Positions 16,941 through 26,567 are shown, counted from the stretch's first letter. The stretch: DNA of 39,722 bases from Bacteroidales bacterium (GCA_003157015.1 PMIJ01000208.1:1542-41263), one strand, 5' to 3'. Notes: generated from the sequence alone by a model not told the origin. Translations and numbers: made by a program.

Positions 16941-18206
16941 TTAGCTTCTGAAAATAGTTTCTTCTCTGTCAGGGCCCACAGAAACCATTGTGACCGGCAC
17001 TCCGGTCTGATTTTCAATAAATTCTATAAAGTTTTTAAGAGGCAATGGAAGTTTATTGAAATCACGCTGACCCGATATATCTTCTTCCCATCCCTTAACT
17101 ACAGTATATACCGGTTCAATAACTGAGTCGTTATTGAAAGGTAGCTCATGACATATTTTCCCGTCAATTTTATATGCCGTGCATATCTTTATTGATTCAA
17201 ATCCTGACATAACATCTGCTTTTGTCATGAATAGCCTCGTGACACCATTAATCATTATTGAGTATTTCATTGCTGGCAGATCGAGCCAGCCGCATCGTCT
17301 GGGTCTACCAGTGGTTGAACCGAATTCACGTCCGATATTTCTCAGATTGGTGCCTGTATCGTCATGTAGTTCAGTAGGAAACGGACCGGATCCGACTCTT
17401 GTACAGTAAGCTTTAAATATCCCGAAAATTTCGCCGATTAGTTTTGGAGATGCACCTAAACCGGAGCAGGCACCTGCACTTATTGTATTTGAAGAAGTTA
17501 CGAAAGGATAAGAACCAAAATCCAGATCGAGCATCGTTCCCTGTGCCCCTTCGGCAAGAATCTTTTTATCTTTTTGGGCAAGTTCATTGATAAGATATTC
17601 AGTATTGCTTATAGGAAATTTTTTTAGCATTTCAATTCCTTCAAACCAGCCCTTCTCATACTCTTCGATATCGAATATGAAATCATAGGTTTTAAGAATT
17701 GCAAGATGGTTATTCAGATGATCTTTATACTTCAGTACAAAATCTTCCTTTAGTATATCTCCTACTCTTAGTCCGTTACGCCCGGTTTTATCAGTATAGG
17801 CTGGACCAATTCCCTTTAGTGTTGACCCTATTTTAGAATTGCCTTTTGAGCACTCATAAGCAGCATCCAGTATTCTGTGGCTTGGGAGAATAAGGTTTGC
17901 TTTATTGGATATTATGAGCCGCTTAGAGAGTTCATCGACTGAGGGACCCAGTTCTTCAATTTCCTTTTTGAAAACAGCGGGATCAATAACAACTCCATTT
18001 CCAATAATATTCAATTTATCGGTATGAAAAATACCGGAAGGTATGAGATGAAGAATATGTTTAACATTATTAAATTCGAGTGAATGCCCGGCATTCGGGC
18101 CCCCCTGGAAACGGGCAATAACATCATAATCCGGACTTAAAGCATCAACAATTTTACCCTTCCCTTCGTCACCCCACTGCAGTCCTAACAGTATGTCAAT
18201 GTTCAT
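16941..18206 (-). CDS. purA: Adenylosuccinate synthetase
   Basis: It makes adenylosuccinate from IMP and aspartate with GTP, the first committed step from IMP to AMP. At 421 residues the length is normal. The N-terminal QWGDEGKGK (10-18) is the GTP loop, GPNAGHSL (about 37-44) carries the catalytic histidine region, and STTGRPRRCGWLDLPA (near 292-307) the IMP-binding loop. A possible promoter sits just upstream on the minus strand: TATATTTA about 20 bases before the ATG with TTG-type sequence 18 bases further up. It is convergent with the SPOR gene. Confidence 0.97.
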   Translation of the reverse strand: MNIDILLGLQWGDEGKGKIVDALSPDYDVIARFQGGPNAGHSLEFNNVKHILHLIPSGIFHTDKLNIIGNGVVIDPAVFKKEIEELGPSVDELSKRLIISNKANLILPSHRILDAAYECSKGNSKIGSTLKGIGPAYTDKTGRNGLRVGDILKEDFVLKYKDHLNNHLAILKTYDFIFDIEEYEKGWFEGIEMLKKFPISNTEYLINELAQKDKKILAEGAQGTMLDLDFGSYPFVTSSNTISAGACSGLGASPKLIGEIFGIFKAYCTRVGSGPFPTELHDDTGTNLRNIGREFGSTTGRPRRCGWLDLPAMKYSIMINGVTRLFMTKADVMSGFESIKICTAYKIDGKICHELPFNNDSVIEPVYTVVKGWEEDISGQRDFNKLPLPLKNFIEFIENQTGVPVTMVSVGPDREETIFRS

Positions 18207-18383
18207 ATTAGATAAATATAATATATATAAAAATGCTTTGCAAGGTACAAATTTATTTCGGAAATCTTTTCAGGAGTCAGACTTGTTATTGATTCTGCTT
18301 AAAATGAATTATTGAACAAGATTTTTGCTTATGTAAATATTTAAAAATGACTATATTATATTTTTAATCTATAAAATTAGGTT

Positions 18384-18391
18384 TAAATTTG
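18384..18391 (+). promoter_or_regulatory. Promoter -7 element for the barrel protein gene
   Basis: TAAATTTG fits TAnnTTTG fully, 35 bases before the ATG at 18427. No clear TTTG at the upstream distance. Confidence 0.4.
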
Positions 18392-18426
18392 AATAGGAAT
18401 TTAAAATTCTTTCTAAATTATATACT

Positions 18427-19302
18427 ATGAAAAGTAACCAGAGAGTTTTTTTCATAACGTTTATCCTGTTAATTTTTCTAGGCCAGATAGAAATGCTTTC
18501 TCAGGTTAATGTTTCTGATAATCAGACCAGAAATGTTTTGATCACACTAAAAAACGGTTCTGCATTCCATGGAAAAGTCGTTGCTGAAAATGCACTGGAG
18601 ATTAATCTGGAGGCAGAAAACATCGGAACGATTGTTATCAGGAAGGATCAGATTAAATCATCGGTTAATTTGGATTCAACAAATTTCAAAAAAGGGAAAT
18701 ACTGGTTTCCTAATCCCAATTATTCCAGGTACTTCATTAGTCCGGGAATACAATTGAAACAAGGTGACGGATACTATCAAAACATTGACCTTTCAGCAAA
18801 TACCGTGAGCTATGGTATCACTAATTTCTTAAGTATTGGAGGCGGTTTGGAGTTATATACCACATTAAGCGGACATCCTGTTTTCATTTTAATGCCAAAA
18901 CTTGGATTTAAAGTTGGAAAATCTTTTTGGTTGGGTGGTGGAATATTTTATCTGAATGCAGCTGAAGTAATTTCTGATTTCAGAGGACTGGGAATAGGAT
19001 ATGGATCAGCTACTATCGGAAATGAAAATAACAACTTGTCGCTCGGAGCCGGATGGGGATTTGTCGGAACTCAATGGTCCGAAAAACCGATCATAACTCT
19101 AAGTGGAATGACAAGAGTAGCCAGAAGAATTGAACTTGTTACAGAAAACTGGATAATTCCCGGTTATACTGTCTTTTCTTATGGATTACGTTTTTTAACT
19201 GAAAAGACTTCTATAGATGTAGGGCTTGTAAACAGCAAGGATATAATTAAAACTTTTCCAATCGGATTACCGGTTTTTCTTGATTTTGTCCTGAAATTCT
19301 GA
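18427..19302 (+). CDS. Predicted outer-membrane beta-barrel protein of unknown function
   Basis: A 291-residue exported protein. The signal peptide covers about residues 1-26 (FFITFILLIFLGQIEMLSQ). Residues about 35-75 look like a small beta domain (LITLKNGSAFHGKVVAENA), which resembles Sm-like or LSm-fold openings in other Bacteroidota exported proteins. The rest alternates polar and hydrophobic residues with many Gly and aromatic residues and ends in LKF, as expected for barrel strands. I recognise no named family. It has its own -7 element, stands alone, and converges with the Fur-type regulator. Confidence 0.7.
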   Translation: MKSNQRVFFITFILLIFLGQIEMLSQVNVSDNQTRNVLITLKNGSAFHGKVVAENALEINLEAENIGTIVIRKDQIKSSVNLDSTNFKKGKYWFPNPNYSRYFISPGIQLKQGDGYYQNIDLSANTVSYGITNFLSIGGGLELYTTLSGHPVFILMPKLGFKVGKSFWLGGGIFYLNAAEVISDFRGLGIGYGSATIGNENNNLSLGAGWGFVGTQWSEKPIITLSGMTRVARRIELVTENWIIPGYTVFSYGLRFLTEKTSIDVGLVNSKDIIKTFPIGLPVFLDFVLKF

Positions 19303-19304
19303 TA

Positions 19305-19341
19305 TTGATTAATATAATACCTCAGGTTAATTATTAATCAA
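19305..19341. terminator. Inverted repeat between the barrel protein gene and fur
   Basis: TTGATTAAT (19305-19313) is matched exactly by ATTAATCAA (19333-19341); inside the 19-base loop ACCT and AGGT pair around one base. It lies between convergent genes and could end both transcripts, but the stem is AT-rich. Confidence 0.4.
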
Positions 19342-19380
19342 GAAAATACAATAAGATTAAATCACCGGTGAAGGAGTATA

Positions 19381-19830
19381 TTATTCCTTATCCTTTCCTT
19401 TGTAATTACCATAGATGTAAAGAGAATGGTAAAGAGGAGTGAAGTTGTGCATTTCACTTGCAGTGTTAATAATCTCATGAATCCTGGGATCACAGAATTC
19501 TATTACCTTACCTGTTTCAATATCAATGAGATGATCATGCTGGCCACATTGATATGCTCTTTCAAACTGGGCAATGTTTTTTCCGAACTGATGTTTTATG
19601 ACCAGGTTACAGTCGAGTAGCAGCTCAATTGTATTATATAGAGTTGCTCTGCTGACCCGATAATTTTTGTTTTTCATAAAGATGTAAAGCGACTCAATGT
19701 CGAAATGTCCTGACCGTGAATAAATCTCATCAAGAATTGCATACCGCTCGGGTGTCTTCCGATGCCCCTTCTTTTCAAGATATTCAGTGAAGATCTTCTT
19801 TACAGTTAATTTGGTATCGTCACTAATCAT
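19381..19830 (-). CDS. Fur-family transcriptional regulator
   Basis: A 149-residue winged-helix metalloregulator. The DNA-binding part shows [13 protein letters not shown] (24-36) and [14 protein letters not shown] (58-71). The dimer/metal part keeps His42 (HFDIE), His98 and His100 (QHDH), Glu111 and His118 at the places where Fur proteins bind the regulatory metal. The structural-zinc CxxC after HDHL is missing: the sequence reads DIETG (103-107), and the C-terminal CxxC is also absent. So it is Fur, Zur or PerR by fold but with a reduced zinc site; which metal it senses cannot be told. It lies downstream of rel, separated by a hairpin and by its own -7 element. Confidence 0.85.
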   Translation of the reverse strand: MISDDTKLTVKKIFTEYLEKKGHRKTPERYAILDEIYSRSGHFDIESLYIFMKNKNYRVSRATLYNTIELLLDCNLVIKHQFGKNIAQFERAYQCGQHDHLIDIETGKVIEFCDPRIHEIINTASEMHNFTPLYHSLYIYGNYKGKDKE

Positions 19831-19854
19831 ATCTGGTCTAATTTAAAATAATAG

Positions 19855-19862
19855 CAAAAGTA
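19855..19862 (-). promoter_or_regulatory. Promoter -7 element of the Fur-family gene
   Basis: TACTTTTG on the minus strand fits TAnnTTTG fully and predicts a leader of about 19 bases before the ATG at 19830. It sits directly after the rel hairpin. Confidence 0.5.
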
Positions 19863-19864
19863 GG

Positions 19865-19889
19865 CAATTTCCCCGGATATCGGGGATTG
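19865..19889 (-). terminator. Hairpin terminator after rel
   Basis: CCCCG and CGGGG pair around GATAT, with a further CAAT/ATTG extension across a two-base bulge. It begins 14 bases after the rel stop codon. The downstream tract on the minus strand (CCTACTTTTGC) is only partly T-rich. Confidence 0.5.
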
Positions 19890-19902
19890 AACAGAAGAAA
19901 AT

Positions 19903-22149
19903 TTAATTCGTGAAATCTTCCACTCTCCTTACGTTTTCAATACCGTTTATATTGGAGATTTTAAGAATGAGATTGTTCAGGTCTTTTGTATGGTGAACAT
20001 ACAAATCAATCGTGCCCTCAAAAATACCATTATTTACAGAAATATTTATTCTGGTCATATTTACCTTAAGTTCGGCCGATATAATATTTGTAATATCGTT
20101 AACAAGTCCGATCCGGTCGATTCCTGTCATGCTTATCCTGGCAATGAAAGAAACAAGTTTATGGATAGCCCATTTTACAGCGATAATCCTGTTTCCTTCA
20201 TTCGACATGATCCTTATTGCAACCGGGCATTTAGGTTTGTGAATGATAATGGTTCCTTCAGGTGAATGGTAGCCTATGACCTCATCTCCGGGGATCGGAT
20301 TACAGCATTTTGCTATTTCGTATGATTGTTCTGCATTATCAACATTTTCCCTGAGAAGGAAAGGGATATTCTTATCAATATTGTTTTGTTGCAGTCCTGA
20401 ATCTTTTTTCTCTTTCTTAGATCCGATAAGTTTTAATTCCCAGTATTTGATTACATTATTTGCAGGGCCCTTCTTAATCGTTTTCTTAAGATTATCCAGA
20501 TTTATTCTTCCTAGACCAATGCCTGAATACAGTTCCTCTTTATTCAGTACATCATAGGAGAGGATAAGGGATTTAAGAATTTCATTGTTTATTGTAGATC
20601 CGATTTCCTTAAGTTTGGATTCAAGAATCTCCATCCCGGTCTGAATTGTATCCTTCGAGTTATTCCTCAACGCGTTTTTAATTGCTTCTTTGGCTTTCGA
20701 AGTTCTTACGAAAGAGAGCCATTCCATTTCGGGTTTTGCTATATCAGAGGTAATTATTTCCACCTGGTCGCCACTCATCAGTATTGAGTTAATAGGATTG
20801 AGTTTGTAATTAATTTTGGCACCTATAGCTTTATTTCCTATTTCAGTATGTATCTCATATGCGAAATCCAGGGCAGAAGCCCCTTTGGGTAGACTTACCA
20901 GAAAACCTTTCGGCGTAAAAACCATGATTTCTGATGAGAAAAGGTTCATTTTGAACTCGTCCAGAAACTCAATAGGGTCTTCATTCGGATTTTCAAGCAT
21001 GATCCGGATCTTTTTTATCCATTTGTCGAGTTCGGTTTCCTGGGCTTCATCTCCCTTATACTTCCAGTGTGCTGCATAACCCCTTTCAGCTATTTCATCC
21101 ATGCGTTTGCTTCGTATCTGCACTTCGATCCACTGACCTTCGGGACCCATTACGGTAACATGCAAAGCTTCATATCCATTCGGCTTTGGGCGGCTTACCC
21201 AATCCCTGAGCCTGTCGGGTTTGGGCATATAAGAATCAGTAATGATAGAATAAATATTCCAGCACTGGGTTTTTTCAGGGATATTTGCTGCCGGTTCAAA
21301 TACAATCCGTATAGCGAGAACATCATAAATCTCTTCGAACGGTACATTTTTAGCCTGCATCTTCTTCCATATAGAGAAGATAGACTTTGGTCTTCCGCTT
21401 ATGTCAAACTTAAGCCCTGCCTCGGAGAGCTTTTCAATTATTGGCAGGGAGAATTTATTTATGAGTGCAAGGTTCTTTTTTTCACTATGCTTAAGTTTCG
21501 ACGATATCTCCTCATAGATCTGAGGTTGTCGGAATTTGAAGCTGAGGTCCTCGAGTTCACTCTTTATAGCATATAATCCAAGCCTGTGAGCAAGGGGAGC
21601 ATATAGAAAAATTGTTTCTCCCGCCACTTTCATCTTTTTATGTTCAGGCATAGAGTCAAGCGTTCTCATATTATGCAGGCGATCTGCAATTTTAATAAGA
21701 ATAACCCTGAGATCATCGGAAAGGGTAAGCAGCATCTTTCTGAAGTTCTCCGCCTGAAGTGAGGAAGAATTTTCTTTATTGTATGTTCCCGAAATTTTTG
21801 TGAGGCCATCTATCAGAGACGCTATTTTAGGGCCAAAATCTCTTTCGACATCTTCCAGCGAGTATTCGGTATCTTCGACTACATCATGCAGAAGAGCAAC
21901 GGCAATTGATTTGGCTCCAAGGCCGATTTCATTGTTAACTATTTTTGCAACTGAGATCGGGTGTATTACGTATGGCTCACCTGATTTGCGGCGCATGTTC
22001 CAGTGAGCTTCATTTGCTATTTTGAATGCTTTTTCAATAAGCTCATGGTCCCCCGGTTTGTTACACCTCAGGAGATTATTTATAAGACTATCATATTCTG
22101 TCTGAATACGTTTTCTGTCCTCATCATCAAAAATATCTTTGCTACCCAT
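19903..22149 (-). CDS. RelA/SpoT-family (p)ppGpp synthetase/hydrolase
   Basis: Long RSH enzyme that makes and breaks the stringent-response alarmone. The 748 residues hold the usual domain order: hydrolase HD domain with LLHDVVEDT (87-95), synthetase domain (about 240-390) with PNGYEALHVTV, EVQIRS and AHWKYK, TGS domain (about 405-465, TPKGFLVSLPKGASALDFAYE in part), a helical region, a CC domain (CCNPIPGDEVIGY near 630) and a C-terminal ACT domain. The hydrolase motif is complete, so it is most likely bifunctional. A perfect -7 element lies 35 bases upstream of the ATG. It is the only RSH gene in the window. Confidence 0.95.
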   Translation of the reverse strand: MGSKDIFDDEDRKRIQTEYDSLINNLLRCNKPGDHELIEKAFKIANEAHWNMRRKSGEPYVIHPISVAKIVNNEIGLGAKSIAVALLHDVVEDTEYSLEDVERDFGPKIASLIDGLTKISGTYNKENSSSLQAENFRKMLLTLSDDLRVILIKIADRLHNMRTLDSMPEHKKMKVAGETIFLYAPLAHRLGLYAIKSELEDLSFKFRQPQIYEEISSKLKHSEKKNLALINKFSLPIIEKLSEAGLKFDISGRPKSIFSIWKKMQAKNVPFEEIYDVLAIRIVFEPAANIPEKTQCWNIYSIITDSYMPKPDRLRDWVSRPKPNGYEALHVTVMGPEGQWIEVQIRSKRMDEIAERGYAAHWKYKGDEAQETELDKWIKKIRIMLENPNEDPIEFLDEFKMNLFSSEIMVFTPKGFLVSLPKGASALDFAYEIHTEIGNKAIGAKINYKLNPINSILMSGDQVEIITSDIAKPEMEWLSFVRTSKAKEAIKNALRNNSKDTIQTGMEILESKLKEIGSTINNEILKSLILSYDVLNKEELYSGIGLGRINLDNLKKTIKKGPANNVIKYWELKLIGSKKEKKDSGLQQNNIDKNIPFLLRENVDNAEQSYEIAKCCNPIPGDEVIGYHSPEGTIIIHKPKCPVAIRIMSNEGNRIIAVKWAIHKLVSFIARISMTGIDRIGLVNDITNIISAELKVNMTRINISVNNGIFEGTIDLYVHHTKDLNNLILKISNINGIENVRRVEDFTN

Positions 22150-22183
22150 AAAATAACTTCACGGCAAATGCTTATCAAGATTA

Positions 22184-22191
22184 CAAATATA
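22184..22191 (-). promoter_or_regulatory. Promoter -7 element of rel
   Basis: TATATTTG on the minus strand, a full match to TAnnTTTG; leader of about 28 bases to the ATG at 22149. A TTTG occurs 12 bases upstream, too close for the usual spacing. Confidence 0.5.
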
Positions 22192-22269
22192 GCTTTTCCG
22201 GCTCAAAGTTGCTAGCTTAAAGCCAGTCAAACAGATCAAATCAACAAGTGAGTATGAATTTATTGTTCT

Positions 22270-23763
22270 TTACCTGGTCCTTATAATCGTTATAGTTCCA
22301 GTTTTGGATATTACTTTTCCAGATGGAGTGGTTAATTTTAAATACCATAGGAAGACTCCCTGCGGTTGGGGTTTTCCATTTCGGGTACCATCCCAGCTTG
22401 CCAGATAATCTCTGGTTTCAAACAGAATACTGCTTTGCCTGTCGCTGATTATAAGATGATATTCCTGTGGAGTGAAAGAAAGGACTGGTCTGAAAAGATC
22501 ATTTATCAGGTCATTATCCGGAGTGAAAACATTTGGAACCGTAATTATCTCAGTCGGTGATGTACATATTTCCGATGAAATACTTTCGCCGGAAATGCCA
22601 TGGGGATTACCCGTTTCTGTAGCGTCGATGTAAAAACAAACCTTATTTCCGGTGACTTCATACATGATTTGCTGATATCCCTGCACAAAAAATGTATCAG
22701 AAGCAGAAATAACGTCATTCTCCTTAAATCCATTTCCGCTGTTGATAAATAATTTGTACGACGATATAGTTCCAAGCCAGCTTCTGTATGGATTCCACGA
22801 CAGTACTATATTATTAGCCGATCTCTCCAGTGACAGCACTATGTTAGAAGCAATATTTGAAGTTATTACAGGAAGATTGCAACTGTTGAGGGCTGAGAGT
22901 CTGTAATAATTAACTAGACCTGTATCTGCCTTAATATCAATATAGTAAACTTTTCCACCTACTGAAACAGGTCTTGATATCTCCTGAAAAGTGCCTGTTG
23001 ATCCGGTTTCCTTTTCAAGGCTGAAATGGTCAATCTCTGATAATGGATCAACTGTAAAGGAGATTGCAATTTCGCTTTTAGGATTTATAGTTGCCTGGTC
23101 GGCATTGATCCATTGGGGAGGGCGTTGCATTTTTGTCGATATGCAAGATTTGTTTGATGTAGAAATTTCTCCGGGTTCCAGATTTGCCCGAACCACAAAA
23201 CAATATTGTGCATCAATAGTAAATTCATTCAGAACATAGCTTGTGTCAAGGGCACTTAAATTTTCAGATTCTGTAAATGTGTCACTATTTACAGACCACA
23301 GAACAGTGTATCCAGTGACTTTTTCAGGGTAAGATGGATAGCTGTTCCACGAAACTGCTATCTTTTTTTTACAGGTATCAATTGCGACCTGCTCAAAAAT
23401 TGAATTAATTACATTTGAAAAAATACTGGTGCACCGGGGAAGTCTCATAGCAGTAACGACATAAGAGATACTAAAATATTTTGAGGCTGTGCTTGACGAT
23501 GTATAGCTTGTTGCCGTAGGATCCCAGATTGTATCAATTGGCATCCCGTCTCCGTTTTTATACGAATAAAGAATATAAGCTGCTATATCAGATGAGGGAC
23601 TCAGGGTCCATCTAAATTTTGTATTTCCTGTTTCAGAATCTACGGAAACTGATCTAAGAACTGGTGGCAGGGGAGGATCAGTGATGCAGTTGATTTGAGA
23701 AAAAGCGTTGCCTGACCAAAAGATGATAAAAATGAAAATAATATAGAAATGAAAGATTTTCAT
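22270..23763 (-). CDS. Type IX secretion cargo with fibronectin-like domains and gliding-motility C-terminal domain
   Basis: A 497-residue exported protein of unknown activity. A signal peptide spans about 1-22 (FIIFWSGNAFSQ). The body is built of several fibronectin type III-like repeats (for example FRWTLSPSSDIAAYILY, IAVSWNSYPSYPEKVTGYTV, IVLSWNPYRSWLGTISSYKL). The last 90 residues form a type B T9SS sorting domain (VPNVFTPDNDLINDLF, then SWDGTRNGKPQPQGVFLWYL), which directs the protein across the outer membrane. Its ATG overlaps the stop of the upstream M16-type gene (ATGA), so it is translationally coupled to a peptidase pair. Likely job: cell-surface adhesion or binding; no catalytic motif is seen. 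Confidence 0.88.
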   Translation of the reverse strand: MKIFHFYIIFIFIIFWSGNAFSQINCITDPPLPPVLRSVSVDSETGNTKFRWTLSPSSDIAAYILYSYKNGDGMPIDTIWDPTATSYTSSSTASKYFSISYVVTAMRLPRCTSIFSNVINSIFEQVAIDTCKKKIAVSWNSYPSYPEKVTGYTVLWSVNSDTFTESENLSALDTSYVLNEFTIDAQYCFVVRANLEPGEISTSNKSCISTKMQRPPQWINADQATINPKSEIAISFTVDPLSEIDHFSLEKETGSTGTFQEISRPVSVGGKVYYIDIKADTGLVNYYRLSALNSCNLPVITSNIASNIVLSLERSANNIVLSWNPYRSWLGTISSYKLFINSGNGFKENDVISASDTFFVQGYQQIMYEVTGNKVCFYIDATETGNPHGISGESISSEICTSPTEIITVPNVFTPDNDLINDLFRPVLSFTPQEYHLIISDRQSSILFETRDYLASWDGTRNGKPQPQGVFLWYLKLTTPSGKVISKTGTITIIRTR

Positions 23764-25040
23764 TCAGCGCCGACGGTTATTTCATAGAGGTCACCAATAT
23801 TGTAATACGTTCTTGCAAGTTCAATTATTTCATCTGCTTCAATTGTTTTTATTTTTTCAGCCAGCCTGTAGTAATAATTATTGTCAAGACCGAATTCCCA
23901 CGCCGATTTAAAACTTTCAGCAAGAGCAAAGGGTCCGTCAAACATTCTTAACATTTCACCCGACATGTAATTTTGCACAACCGCCAACTCACTATTCTTA
24001 ACCCTGACATTCTGAAGGAGCTTTATCTCCTTGTAAATCTCGTCTATTGCTCTCTGGCAGTTTTTCTGACCGACTTCAGTTGAGATTACTTTGTATCCTG
24101 AAAGATCAAGAGATGAAATTGTTGAACTGATCCCGTATGTTAATCCTTTTTTTTCACGAATATTCCTCATTAATCGTGAACCAAAATATCCTCCCAGTAT
24201 TGAATCGAGTATCTTCAGACCCGGGTAATCAGAATGTCTTTTATTTATGGTCGCTGATCCTATTCTTATAGCATTCTGAACTGTTCCGGGTTTACTTATA
24301 TGGATCTTTTTGGATTTTTCTCCTTTTAAAGGATACGCCGGAACTTCTGTAATGTTTTTGTTAGAACCTCGCTCTCCAAAATATGAATTAAGCAGATCGG
24401 GAGTTTTGCTGTGTAATTTCCCCGATATTATGATCGTCATATTTTCAGAAGTATAATATTTCGTGTGGAAATCAGATAAAACTGCAGGAGTCATGTTTTC
24501 AAAATCCTGTTCACGAATCTGATAACCGTAAGGGTGGGATTTCCCAAAGACAGATTCAAAAAACTGATCCATTGCAAGATTCTGAACTTTTTCCCTGTTT
24601 ACAAGGTACCAGCGAAGTCGTTTTTTCATCAGAGAGTTTAATTCTGCCTCTGGAAACACAGGACGAAACAAAATCTCATGGCTGAGCTCCAAAACTTTTT
24701 CAATGTGTTTATTCAGGAAAAAGAGAACAACACCGGCGCAATCTTTCTCGGCTGATTGGTTAAAAAAAATACCATAAAAATCGAGCAATCTGTTAAGTTC
24801 TTCAGAACTGTAATTCTGTGAGCCTTCTGAGAGCATTAAGTTGCAAGTGGAAGCCAGAAGCGGAAGGTGCTCCTTAACCTGTCCCGCCCTGAAAACAAAT
24901 TCAAGACGCATTATCTCCTCTGTTCCAGCTTCAATCAGGAAGACAGGTACCCCATTATTCAATCTGAATGACTTTGCTTCCTGGATTGACACTTTTTCTA
25001 TTGGAAATACCGGTGGTTGCAATCTTTGCAGGATTTTCAT
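23760..25040 (-). CDS. M16-family protein without zinc motif (non-catalytic partner)
   Basis: The 426-residue protein has the fold pattern of M16 peptidases (FRLNNGVPVFLIEAG, FRAGQ, then DSILGGYFGSRLMRNIREKKGLTYG near 285-309, given here in part). The zinc motif HxxEH is missing; its place reads LASTCNLML near residue 62. In bacterial M16 pairs one chain carries zinc and the other binds the peptide substrate, and the RxxKGLTYG region is typical of that second chain. It overlaps the catalytic gene upstream and the T9SS cargo gene downstream by the same ATGA arrangement. No signal peptide is evident, so the pair probably works in the cytoplasm. Confidence 0.9.
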   Translation of the reverse strand: MKILQRLQPPVFPIEKVSIQEAKSFRLNNGVPVFLIEAGTEEIMRLEFVFRAGQVKEHLPLLASTCNLMLSEGSQNYSSEELNRLLDFYGIFFNQSAEKDCAGVVLFFLNKHIEKVLELSHEILFRPVFPEAELNSLMKKRLRWYLVNREKVQNLAMDQFFESVFGKSHPYGYQIREQDFENMTPAVLSDFHTKYYTSENMTIIISGKLHSKTPDLLNSYFGERGSNKNITEVPAYPLKGEKSKKIHISKPGTVQNAIRIGSATINKRHSDYPGLKILDSILGGYFGSRLMRNIREKKGLTYGISSTISSLDLSGYKVISTEVGQKNCQRAIDEIYKEIKLLQNVRVKNSELAVVQNYMSGEMLRMFDGPFALAESFKSAWEFGLDNNYYYRLAEKIKTIEADEIIELARTYYNIGDLYEITVGAE

Positions 25041-26287
25041 CAGTTCTCCTTTCGGGTTGATATATAATTAATTGTACTACAATTTTGAGGAGTAAAGTAT
25101 TTATCCAGGGCCTCTTTTACCATTCCATGACTGACATTTCCATACTTTTTAACCTCATTATTTATTAATTCAGGGTTTCCAAGAAGCTCAAAATATGCAA
25201 GGTTAGATGCCTTGTTAAGAATACTGGTATTTGAAAAAACTGTTGAAGATTCAAATTTGTTCTTCACTTTCTCCATTTCATCCTCAATTTGGTTTTCCCT
25301 ACGCAAATCAAGGATCAGCTCATTTACAGAATCCTCAGCTTGCTTAATACTGACACCCTTCATCAGCTTCCCCTGAACAATTATGAGTCCAGGATCAATA
25401 TCAGAAGTCAGATAGGCATTTATTTCACTGAACAACTTTTTCCCCCTTACAAGCTTTGTTTGCAATCTGCCTGATTCTCCTCCGGCAAGTATATCAGTAA
25501 TCAGGTCAAGTGTATAGAAATCCTTGCTGGTCCTGGGTCCTATATGCCAGACTTTATATAATGCCGTTGATGGCACGTCTTTTTCAATAGTAATAACCCG
25601 TTCTTCTGTCTGTTCCGGTTCAACAGGAAGGTTTCTTGATTTTACTTCTCTTTTTGCAATCGGGCCAAACCATCTCTCTGAAAGTTTATACGCAAGGTCA
25701 AATCCAATATTTCCTGTAAGTGACATTATAGCATTATTCGGAGCATAGTGTGAAAAGAAGAAGTCCTTAACCTGATCTATATTGATGTTTTTTATATGAG
25801 CCATATCCCTTCCGATTGCCGGCCACCTGTATGGATGGATTTTATATGCAAGGGGCCGCATTTTCAGTATTACCTCTCCATAAGGCTGATTCAGATATCG
25901 CTGATTGAATTCCTCAATGACAACATTTCTCTGGGTGTCGAGATTCTTCTGCGAAAAGTCTAGTTCGAGCATTCTGTCGGATTCAAGCCAGAATCCAGTC
26001 TCTATATTTGCTGATGGGATTGTTAGATAGTAGTTGGTAATATCATTATTTGTAAATGCATTGTTTTCACCTCCGACAAGTTGCAGTGGAGTATCGTAAT
26101 CAGGAATATTCAGCGAGCCGCCAAACATTAGATGTTCAAAGAGATGCGCAAGACCTGTCATTTCCGGATCCTCGTCTCTCGATCCAACATCGTAAAGAAT
26201 GTTCATAGCGACAAGAGGAGTAGAATTATCTTCATGTACAAGAACCCTCAGTCCATTGTCGAGAGTAAACTTTTTATAATCTATCAT
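25040..26287 (-). CDS. M16-family zinc peptidase (catalytic subunit)
   Basis: The 415-residue partner of the previous gene. The inverted zinc motif HLFEH is at residues 48-52 (His48, Glu51, His52), and VVIEEFNQR around 122-130 supplies the third metal ligand Glu125/Glu126. Start ATG at 26287. The N-terminal MIDYKKFTLDNGLRVLVHED is the standard opening of the family, without a signal peptide. It is first of three genes on this strand, joined to the next by a 1-base stop/start overlap in the ATGA configuration. Confidence 0.93.
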   Translation of the reverse strand: MIDYKKFTLDNGLRVLVHEDNSTPLVAMNILYDVGSRDEDPEMTGLAHLFEHLMFGGSLNIPDYDTPLQLVGGENNAFTNNDITNYYLTIPSANIETGFWLESDRMLELDFSQKNLDTQRNVVIEEFNQRYLNQPYGEVILKMRPLAYKIHPYRWPAIGRDMAHIKNINIDQVKDFFFSHYAPNNAIMSLTGNIGFDLAYKLSERWFGPIAKREVKSRNLPVEPEQTEERVITIEKDVPSTALYKVWHIGPRTSKDFYTLDLITDILAGGESGRLQTKLVRGKKLFSEINAYLTSDIDPGLIIVQGKLMKGVSIKQAEDSVNELILDLRRENQIEDEMEKVKNKFESSTVFSNTSILNKASNLAYFELLGNPELINNEVKKYGNVSHGMVKEALDKYFTPQNCSTINYISTRKEN

Positions 26288-26552
26288 AAATTATTTCAAA
26301 TATTCTTTATCGATAAATTTTGTCCCCCCTTGCTTCCCGCATTGCGCGATGATTCAATCTGATGCCTTTCGCCACGGAGAAGGACCGATAACTATCAGCA
26401 GGGTAGCGTGGGATTGTGGTAAAATAATATCATAAGTCTGACCAGTTCCGAAATTTTAAGTTAAAAACTCTTACGGCCATCTGAATAAATCATCAGCGGA
26501 TTTTCATGCAGACAAACTTAATTAAAAAACAATGAAGGTTTAGTATTGTTTT

Positions 26553-26560
26553 TATATTTG
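26553..26560 (+). promoter_or_regulatory. -7 element immediately before the ClC gene
   Basis: TATATTTG, a full consensus match, ends 7 bases before the ATG at 26568. The expected transcription start is at or next to the start codon, so the mRNA would be leaderless or nearly so. Confidence 0.55.
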
Positions 26561-26567
26561 CATAATT

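Noticed and set aside
21067-21576. Open frame of about 169 codons on the plus strand inside rel
   Set aside because: Antisense to the synthetase part of rel, which has all its motifs; no start context and no recognisable domain.
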